Below, in pieces: positions 5,025 to 10,500 of a DNA stretch of 10,500 nt. Numbering within the stretch: the first letter of the stretch is position 1; each line of letters begins with the position of its first letter. The notes beneath the pieces are model-generated. The model worked only from the letters and a program-made list of their open reading frames with translations, was not told the DNA's origin and did no database searches. A program made the translations under genes and the position numbers. The DNA is taken from positions 1 through 10,500 of the forward strand of contig MHCO01000041.1 of assembly GCA_001816645.1 (NCBI GenBank). The letters run 5' to 3'. Origin of the DNA: Candidatus Woykebacteria bacterium GWB1_45_5. GTDB taxonomy: Bacteria; Patescibacteriota; Microgenomatia; Woykebacterales; RBG-16-39-9b.

Positions 5025-7599
5025 AGATGTTAATCTTTTTATAATAAATTCTTTTGGCCGCTTCGGAGAGGCAGAGGTAGGCTAAAAGTAACAGAGCGAT
5101 GATCGCCAAAATATTCACCGGTGGGGCAACAAACTGGAATACCTTGGAAATCGGCAGGTAAACCAAGGCCAGACCAGCAACAAGTGACCCTAGGCCAAGG
5201 ATAATCAAGAGATTGCTTGGTCGGCTTTGCCAAAACGGGCGGCGGGTGCGAATAAGATAAAGAACAAAAATTTCGGTGGCTAAAGATTCGATAAACCAAC
5301 CGGTTCGAAACATACCCCTTGGATCAGCCAGGCGACTTGTAGCATAAAGTAGAAGGAAAAAAGTGAGAAAATCAAAAATTGAGCTGATCAAACCAAAGGG
5401 TATCATGAATCTACCAATAGCATGAATATCCCAATGCTTCGGCTTTTTTAAATATTCGCTGTCAACATTGTCGGTCGAAACAGCCAGCGAGGGAACATCA
5501 CTAAGTAAATTGAGCAATATTACTTGAGCCGGTAGGAGGGGAATAAAGCGTAAAAATAGGGAAGCGCCGGCGAGAGAAAACATATTGCCAAAATTGGCAC
5601 TAGAAGTAGCGAAGATATATTTCATCGAATTACCAAAGGTGCGGCGACCGTCTTTGACCGCTTCAATTAAAACGTCCAAACCCTTGCGCAAGATAATCAC
5701 ATCGGCCGCTTCTTTAGCAATATCAACGGCAGTGTCTACGCAAATACCAACGTCCGCTGCCTTTAGTGCCGGTGCATCGTTCGCCCCATCACCCATAAAG
5801 GCAACGGTGTGTCCGGCTGCTTTAATCGCCTTGACGATCCGCAGTTTATGTTCCGGCGTTACTTTAGCGAATATTGTTGCTTCAGCGGTCAAACTAGCTA
5901 GTTCCTCGTCGCTCAAAGTATCAATACTTTCGCCGGTGACGATGTTTTTCACTTTGATGCCGACCTGATCGCAGATATATTTGGCAACGTATTCATTATC
6001 GCCGGTCAAAATCTTGATTTGGACGCCGAGATCTTCCAGACCCTGGACTGTTTCTTGAATAGCGTGTTTTGGCCGGTCGGAGAAGACGAGGAATCCCAAG
6101 AAAGTCAGACCATTCTCATCCTCCTTGCTTAACTTCTTTTTAGCTTCTGTGTTCTTCACCGCTACGGCCAATATCCTTAAGCCACGACCGGATAGTTGAA
6201 TGAATCTTTCCCGCAAAAGACGTCGCTGCCCTTCCAGCAAAAGAGTGGGGTCGCCATTTATTAATAGCGACGTGCAGATTGGTAGGATATGTTCGGTTGC
6301 GCCTTTGCTGATTAATAAAGCGCCTTCTTTATTTTGGACAAGTACGCTGTTTCGTTTTCTTTCAAAGTCAAAAGGCAGCTCGTCCGTTTTTTCAAAACCC
6401 TCGGCTTCGGTAACGATTTCTTTGCGAGTCTCGACGGCCCTGGCGAGGGCGGCTTCCAACGGATGAGCGGCGGTTTGACCTTCATCAGTGTTACTTAGCA
6501 ATCCGTAGAGCAGTAGTTTTGAATCTTGCTTACCATCATAATTGAAATAATCTTCGAGGAAAATTTTTCCTTCAGTGATGGTACCCGTCTTATCAGTACA
6601 AAGCACGTCGGCGTTGCCAAGGTCTTCAATTGACATAAGTTTTTTGACAATGACGTGTTTTTTCGACATTAACATTGCTCCTTGGGAAAGATTGATGGTG
6701 ATGATGATTGGTAGGAGTTCTGGTGTAATTCCGATTGCTAAAGCAAGAGAAAAAAGCAGTGCTTCAAGGACATTGCTTTCGCTGTGAAGAAAAATTGGTT
6801 TGAGCCAGATATTGACAATGAAGATAAAAACAACGAGGGAAAGAATTAAGATAGCAAGAAAATTACCAAATTTTCGCGTTCCGGTTTGAAATTCGGTTTC
6901 CGGCTCGGCTGATTTTAGGGCGAGAGCGGTTTTACCAAATTCTGTGTTGCTTGCAGTCGCAAAGACGACACCAAATCCATCGCCAGTTTCGACATTGGTA
7001 CCCATGAAAGCAACGTTTTTTAGCTCCTGGGGGATTCCTTTCTTTATTTTTAAAGTTTCAGCAGTTTTTTCAGATGGGAAAGACTCTCCAGTGATTACCG
7101 ACTCGTCGATTGCTAAATTTTTAGCTACAATTAAGCGTAGATCGGCTGGTACAACACTACCTTGAGAAATTTTGACCACGTCGCCCGGAACAAGGTCGAC
7201 AGCATGGATGGTTTCCTCTTGCCCATTCCTGATAACTCTCGATTTCAAACTAGCTTTTCGCCGCAAAAGTTCTACGGCTTTTTCCGAACGAAATTCTTGA
7301 ATAAAACCCATTAGAGAGTTGACGGCGATCATGACTAAAATAATGCCTGATCCCAGACGATCGCCAATGAGGAAACTCGTTATACTGACGCCGATTAAAA
7401 TGAGAATAAGGGGGTTTTTATACTGACTTAAAAAAATTGAGAAGCCGCTGCGGCGGGAGACTCTTTCAATATCGTTGTGACCGTGAATTTGTAAGCGTTT
7501 AGTAGCTTCGTGATGGGAAAGGCCGGATTTAGAAGTACCCAAATCCTTTAAGGTTTGATTAGCACTTAGGTTCCAGGGCTGACTAATTTCAATTTTCAT
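5023..7599 (-). CDS. mgtA: MgtA-type P-type Mg2+-transporting ATPase
   Basis: An 858-residue P-type ATPase. It has TGES (170-173) in the actuator domain, ITPELLP (291-297) in helix M4, the phosphorylated aspartate D336 in DKTGTIT (consensus DKTGTLT), and GDGANDAP (603-610) in the hinge. The segment around 618-675, with DTAVDIAKEAADVI, GRRTFGNSMKYI and SSANFGNMFS, closely follows the MgtA/MgtB group. An N-terminal cation-ATPase domain with GLSHHEATKRL precedes the helices. Such pumps import Mg2+ into the cytoplasm under Mg2+ shortage; a different divalent ion cannot be excluded. Length is close to the family norm (about 900). It stands alone, convergent with the ABC operon and divergent from the gene at 7724. 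Only a weak AAGG lies about 11 bases before the ATG. Confidence 0.92.
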   Translation of the reverse strand: MKIEISQPWNLSANQTLKDLGTSKSGLSHHEATKRLQIHGHNDIERVSRRSGFSIFLSQYKNPLILILIGVSITSFLIGDRLGSGIILVMIAVNSLMGFIQEFRSEKAVELLRRKASLKSRVIRNGQEETIHAVDLVPGDVVKISQGSVVPADLRLIVAKNLAIDESVITGESFPSEKTAETLKIKKGIPQELKNVAFMGTNVETGDGFGVVFATASNTEFGKTALALKSAEPETEFQTGTRKFGNFLAILILSLVVFIFIVNIWLKPIFLHSESNVLEALLFSLALAIGITPELLPIIITINLSQGAMLMSKKHVIVKKLMSIEDLGNADVLCTDKTGTITEGKIFLEDYFNYDGKQDSKLLLYGLLSNTDEGQTAAHPLEAALARAVETRKEIVTEAEGFEKTDELPFDFERKRNSVLVQNKEGALLISKGATEHILPICTSLLINGDPTLLLEGQRRLLRERFIQLSGRGLRILAVAVKNTEAKKKLSKEDENGLTFLGFLVFSDRPKHAIQETVQGLEDLGVQIKILTGDNEYVAKYICDQVGIKVKNIVTGESIDTLSDEELASLTAEATIFAKVTPEHKLRIVKAIKAAGHTVAFMGDGANDAPALKAADVGICVDTAVDIAKEAADVIILRKGLDVLIEAVKDGRRTFGNSMKYIFATSSANFGNMFSLAGASLFLRFIPLLPAQVILLNLLSDVPSLAVSTDNVDSEYLKKPKHWDIHAIGRFMIPFGLISSIFDFLTFFLLLYATSRLADPRGMFRTGWFIESLATEIFVLYLIRTRRPFWQSRPSNLLIILGLGSLVAGLALVYLPISKVFQFVAPPVNILAIIALLLLAYLCLSEAAKRIYYKKINI

Positions 7600-7622
7600 G
7601 GACAGAGGATACCTTCATTAAA

Positions 7623-7674
7623 ATTATATCTCGCTAGAGAAACAAGCGCGAGATGTAATCTTGCGATTATATCA
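7623..7674 (-). promoter_or_regulatory. Promoter and leader inverted repeat of the Mg2+ ATPase gene
   Basis: On the minus strand TGATATAAT (7674-7666) is an extended -10, with no good -35. It predicts a leader of about 60 bases. The leader holds a 12-base inverted repeat with one mismatch: 7623-7634 against 7648-7659, built on ATCTCGC/GCGAGAT. The arm-end motif ATTATATC also occurs in the -10 (7666-7673). This could be an operator or an RNA hairpin. It is too short to be a known M-box Mg2+ riboswitch. Confidence 0.45.
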
Positions 7675-7687
7675 CTTCGGGAGTTTT

Positions 7688-7716
7688 TTGCGTTTTAGAA
7701 CCCTTCGATTTATAAT
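7688..7716 (+). promoter_or_regulatory. Promoter of the two-domain anchored protein gene
   Basis: TTGCGT (7688-7693), 17 bases, TATAAT (7711-7716). The -10 is a perfect consensus and ends seven bases before the ATG at 7724, with no Shine-Dalgarno, so the transcript is predicted to be leaderless. Confidence 0.7.
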
Positions 7717-7723
7717 TTAGTTT

Positions 7724-8878
7724 ATGGACACACCACTTGCCCAGACTGAGATAAAACCTCACAAGTTCAATTTTAATAAAATTATATTTTCCCTCCTTCT
7801 TGGAATCTTTCTGGTTGTGAGTGCTATTACTGCGGCGGCGGTTTTAGATATTCAGTTGCCTTTTACAGAGAAGCTTAGTGAACAGGGGAAATCTGTAGAA
7901 TTGACTCTACCAGAGGGGTGGAATCTTTACAAATCCAAAGATTTTAATTATCAGGTCGGGTACCCAAAAGAGTGGAGCTGGCAGGAGTCGGCCACTGACG
8001 AAAATGGGGCAGCGAGGACCATCTTTGGACCAAATGTAGATCAACTGAAGTTTGATCGAATTAGTAAAATCGATTCGATTCGGGATTTTGTGATAATTAT
8101 ACGCATTGCTACCCCACTTTCCCTAGATAATTGGCTAAAAGAACACCTGAACTCAGAAACGCAAAGTAAGAAAGTGATGATAGACAGCAATCAAGCCGTT
8201 CAGATTAATAAACCAGTAAATCCCGATGTAGTGGTGCCCTCAATTACAACCTTTATAAAACACGAGAACGATCTTTTAATAATTACCGTTAATATTTCGC
8301 CAAACAAAGAAGAAGTTAAAGATATTTATAATAAGATGCTTTCTAACCTCAAATTTACTTCTAGCCAGGAAAAGCCAGCAGAGAAAGTTGATACTAGCGG
8401 CTGGAAAACTTATCAAAGCAGCCAAATTGGTTACTCGATAAAGTTGCCGGCTGGTTGGAGAGAAATCGAAGAAGATACTGGCAGAAAGATTTTCCGAAGC
8501 TACTCTTCAGTAAAAAGAGGCCAGGGGGGTAGTGATGAGTATGGTGAAATAGAAACAGAGCTAAATATTATCGTTCAACCACTTTCAGAAGAAGATAGAA
8601 AGCTGTGGGAAGAGCTTAAGAAAACAAGTATAGGCAGTGAATTGGAATCTGATGGACAGGTTATGAAGAAAATTAAAAACCTGAAATTGGATGGGTGTGA
8701 TGCAATAGTATTCTATGGTGAACAGACAATCAGAGTTACCTACGGAATTACTTGTGTCGGAGGTAGTAAGTCAATTAGTATTGGTTTTACTGCTGAAACC
8801 TCAGAAATTTACGAAAAAAACCAAGCGATTTATGACGCGATTTTGTCTAGTTTTAAGTTTAATCAATTAAAACTTTAA
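7724..8878 (+). CDS. Membrane-anchored protein with two PsbP/DcrB-like domains
   Basis: 384 residues. A short cytoplasmic N-terminus (MDTPLAQTE...) precedes one membrane helix at about 18-40. The rest is probably outside the membrane and contains two similar units, about 65-212 and 226-380. Each opens with GW-x2-Y-x-S-x3-Y and a P-x-W motif (GYPKEWSW; KLPAGWRE) and ends with a similar helix-strand (MLSNLKFT; ILSSFKFN). This layout resembles the PsbP/DcrB-like fold of small secreted or anchored domains, assigned here by pattern only. Unit 2 has two cysteines (C325, C344) that may form a disulfide. Function is unknown; an envelope-stability or ligand-binding role is possible. It is followed nine bases later by a small membrane protein with a related N-terminus. 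Confidence 0.75.
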   Translation: MDTPLAQTEIKPHKFNFNKIIFSLLLGIFLVVSAITAAAVLDIQLPFTEKLSEQGKSVELTLPEGWNLYKSKDFNYQVGYPKEWSWQESATDENGAARTIFGPNVDQLKFDRISKIDSIRDFVIIIRIATPLSLDNWLKEHLNSETQSKKVMIDSNQAVQINKPVNPDVVVPSITTFIKHENDLLIITVNISPNKEEVKDIYNKMLSNLKFTSSQEKPAEKVDTSGWKTYQSSQIGYSIKLPAGWREIEEDTGRKIFRSYSSVKRGQGGSDEYGEIETELNIIVQPLSEEDRKLWEELKKTSIGSELESDGQVMKKIKNLKLDGCDAIVFYGEQTIRVTYGITCVGGSKSISIGFTAETSEIYEKNQAIYDAILSSFKFNQLKL

Positions 8879-8887
8879 GTTACTTAA

Positions 8888-9334
8888 ATGAACACACCAT
8901 CTGCTCAGCCAGAGAAAAACCTTACCAATAAGCCAGTTTTCAGATGGATCAGCAGGTGTTCTTTATTATTAATCACTTACGTTTCAATCTATTTTGTTCT
9001 AGACCTTATCATTATTCCTGCGATTGACAAACTAGTAGCTCCAGAATCTAGGCTTGGCTGGGGCATCCTTGTATTTACTTTACTTTTGCCTTTTAACCCT
9101 GTATTCGTTATTGACCACCGCCTTATACAAGCAGGTTTTAATAAATTTGAATCTGTGGTTCTGATTCTTTTCCTTGCTGTCGTTATTGGTACTTTTTTAG
9201 GGATACTATTTGCCACTATAAAAAACCGGACTATTTTAGCTTTAACCTTCGTCTTTATTACCATCTCGGCTTTCCTTTTCTATCAAGTAGCGGTGGAGGG
9301 AGTTTTTTGCCTTTTAAAGCCCCTCAGCTTATAA
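8888..9334 (+). CDS. Small four-helix membrane protein, related to its downstream neighbour
   Basis: 148 residues with likely helices near 19-44, 57-75, 86-108 and 115-137. I recognise no known family. The start MNTPSAQPE resembles MDTPLAQTE of the upstream protein, both followed by a Lys-rich stretch. The segment IKNRTILALTFV before the last helix matches AKNRKILAILLL in the next protein, so the two small proteins are probably diverged duplicates (inference). It begins nine bases after the previous stop, has no clear Shine-Dalgarno or promoter, and is probably carried on the upstream transcript. Its 3' end contains the promoter of the next gene. Confidence 0.7.
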   Translation: MNTPSAQPEKNLTNKPVFRWISRCSLLLITYVSIYFVLDLIIIPAIDKLVAPESRLGWGILVFTLLLPFNPVFVIDHRLIQAGFNKFESVVLILFLAVVIGTFLGILFATIKNRTILALTFVFITISAFLFYQVAVEGVFCLLKPLSL

Positions 9335-9335
9335 T
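9307..9335 (+). promoter_or_regulatory. Promoter inside the end of the upstream membrane-protein gene
   Basis: TTGCCT (9307-9312), 17 bases, TATAAT (9330-9335). The -10 covers the stop codon of the preceding gene (9332-9334) and ends seven bases before GTG 9343, giving the same leaderless spacing as at 7724. Confidence 0.65.
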
Positions 9336-9342
9336 TAACTCA

Positions 9343-9774
9343 GTGGATATATCTTCTACCCAACCACAAGTAAAATCCGAGAATGCCTGGAACAAAAAGA
9401 CAGAAATAAAATTTCCCTGGTATGTATCATCACTTTTTTCATCAATAGTTTTACCCCTTGCCTTACTTGTTTGGTATTGGTTAGCTCGCCTCCTTATACC
9501 CCCTGGTGATAAAGGATTTGGTGCAGGTATATTACTTAGTATTTCACTTATCTTTGGAGTTCTTCCCGTATCCTTGATAATTGCCACTATTATGGCGGCT
9601 GTATTGGCAAAAAATCGAAAGATTCTTGCAATCTTGTTGCTCTGGGTTCTAGTAGCTTTATTTATCTTTTTTGAACTTACAATGGAATTTCCAGTGCCTC
9701 TACATAATATTTCACAGAATACTTCCACTATTCCTATTTCTCCTACATTAAAAACGACGCCTCTTAGTGAGTAG
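9343..9774 (+). CDS. Small membrane protein, paralogue of the preceding gene
   Basis: 143 residues from GTG 9343, with likely helices near 27-50, 58-86 and 94-112 and a Ser/Thr/Pro-rich tail (about 120-143). A TTG at 9307 would extend it by 12 residues, but GTG is preferred: the promoter lies between the two, and the protein then opens with MDISSTQPQ, in line with the starts of its two neighbours. It shares KNR-x-ILA before the last helix and a glycine-rich segment after the first with the preceding protein, which suggests an old tandem duplication. I recognise no known family. No Shine-Dalgarno precedes the GTG. Confidence 0.65.
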   Translation: MDISSTQPQVKSENAWNKKTEIKFPWYVSSLFSSIVLPLALLVWYWLARLLIPPGDKGFGAGILLSISLIFGVLPVSLIIATIMAAVLAKNRKILAILLLWVLVALFIFFELTMEFPVPLHNISQNTSTIPISPTLKTTPLSE

Positions 9775-9835
9775 ACGCCGAAAGACCAAACATAGAACAG
9801 CTGAAGCGAATTATACCTCGGGAACTGAACGGGTC

Positions 9836-9864
9836 TTGAAACTAATAAGCCTTTAGTCGATAAT
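9836..9864 (+). promoter_or_regulatory. Promoter of the glyceraldehyde-3-phosphate dehydrogenase gene
   Basis: TTGAAA (9836-9841), 17 bases, GATAAT (9859-9864). It predicts a start near 9871, giving a very short leader that still holds AAGGAG (9872-9877) seven bases before the ATG at 9885. Confidence 0.65.
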
Positions 9865-9884
9865 GAAATAAAAGGAGAACAATT

Positions 9885-10500
9885 ATGCTAAAAATAGCGA
9901 TAAATGGTTTTGGGCGGATCGGCCGGAGTGCTTTTAAGGTGGCGGTTGATCATCATGGCGATGAAGTGGAAATTGTTGGAATTAATGATTTGACCGACAC
10001 TAAGACTCTTGCCCATTTGTTAAAGTATGACACCGCCTACGGTATTTACGACAAGCAAGTCTCTTTTGAGCCTCAAAATGTAATTGTGGCAGGAAAAAAG
10101 TACCCCGTATTTGCCGAGAAAGACCCGTCTTTGCTGCCTTGGAAAGATCTTGGTGTGGACGTGGTGATTGAATCGACCGGCCGTTTTACTGATAAAGAAA
10201 GCGCGATGAACCATATTAAGGCTGGAGCGAAAAGAGTTGTAATTTCCGCACCGGCGAAAGGCGGGGTTGGAACGTATCTCATTGGTGTCAATGCTGATAA
10301 AGATGATGGCAGCGAGCCGATAATCAACAATGCGTCTTGCACGACCAATTGTATTGCGCCGGTGGCTGCTGTGATGCACGCAAAATTTGGCGTGGCAAAG
10401 GCAATGATGACGACTATTCACAGTTATACGGCCGACCAAAATTTACAAGATGGCCCGCATAAAGATTTACGAAGAGCCCGGGCAGCAGCGGAAAATATTG
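9885..10500 (+). CDS. gap: Type I glyceraldehyde-3-phosphate dehydrogenase, 3'-partial
   Basis: The first 205 residues of an enzyme usually about 330-340 long; the rest lies beyond the window. It oxidises glyceraldehyde 3-phosphate to 1,3-bisphosphoglycerate with NAD(P)+ in glycolysis. The Rossmann start is INGFGRIGR (6-14). D35 in GIND is at the place that favours NAD+ over NADP+. ESTGRF (96-101) and NNASCTTNC (148-156) follow, with catalytic C152 and the partner base H179 in TIHSYT. The later DLRRARAA segment is also typical. All expected catalytic residues in the visible part are present. ATG 9885 is supported by AAGGAG seven bases upstream. Confidence 0.96.
   Translation, partial: MLKIAINGFGRIGRSAFKVAVDHHGDEVEIVGINDLTDTKTLAHLLKYDTAYGIYDKQVSFEPQNVIVAGKKYPVFAEKDPSLLPWKDLGVDVVIESTGRFTDKESAMNHIKAGAKRVVISAPAKGGVGTYLIGVNADKDDGSEPIINNASCTTNCIAPVAAVMHAKFGVAKAMMTTIHSYTADQNLQDGPHKDLRRARAAAENI

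Noticed and set aside
5039..7165. Several open frames within the Mg2+ ATPase gene on both strands
   Set aside because: They lie wholly inside a well-supported P-type ATPase and encode low-complexity, non-family sequences.
9324..9728. Minus-strand open frame over the last small membrane protein
   Set aside because: The plus-strand frame has a promoter, hydrophobic helices and a paralogue next to it; the minus frame has no supporting signal.
9775..9835. Possible terminator before the gap promoter
   Set aside because: GACGCC repeats here are direct rather than inverted, and no T-run follows.
9830..9840. CGGGTCTTGAA upstream of gap, matching an arm of the palindrome at 2401-2419
   Set aside because: An 11-base match between two places in 10.5 kb is expected by chance, and the second arm is missing at 9830.
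10020..10439. Minus-strand open frames over the dehydrogenase gene
   Set aside because: They are shadows of a clear GAPDH reading frame.

Overview
The window carries a mid-to-low-GC bacterial chromosome segment using the standard stop codons. The compact layout, small orphan proteins, a two-gene MacB-type ABC exporter with no periplasmic adaptor, several promoters placed right at the start codon, and a thiol-redox membrane fusion protein suggest a Patescibacteria (CPR) genome, probably Microgenomates- or Parcubacteria-like. That assignment is inference: no rRNA or marker protein in the window settles it.

Layout. (1) 3-1589: the end of a membrane thiol-disulfide relay (thioredoxin-like end, DsbD/CcdA core, extra CxxC membrane domain); its 5' end lies outside the window. 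(2) 1601-2391: a small ArsR-type repressor with two CxxC pairs, then a VOC-fold protein. Their promoters share the same architecture, and the VOC promoter carries a perfect 8-4-8 inverted repeat that is a likely operator. (3) 2392-3133: a patchwork of inverted repeats, a decayed ABC-ATPase C-terminus, and a self-contained GC-rich minus-strand cassette (promoter, Shine-Dalgarno, 94-residue orphan protein, strong terminator). (4) 3134-4981: a FtsX/MacB-type permease and its ATPase. (5) 7599-5023, minus strand: an MgtA-type P-type Mg2+ ATPase, convergent with the ABC operon. (6) 7724-9774: a membrane-anchored protein with two similar C-terminal domains, followed by two small related membrane proteins; all three begin with a similar short peptide. 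(7) 9885-10500: the first 205 residues of a type I glyceraldehyde-3-phosphate dehydrogenase, with its own promoter.

Most notable points: the apparent ArsR regulon with matched promoters; four genes whose -10 box ends 6-9 bases before the start codon, predicting leaderless mRNAs; the GC-rich cassette beside an ABC gene remnant; and the three-gene set sharing an N-terminal peptide. I found no CRISPR array, tRNA, rRNA, transposase or known defence system. No region is convincingly a wholly new system; the ArsR/thiol-redox/VOC block and the 7724-9774 set are the best candidates for follow-up.
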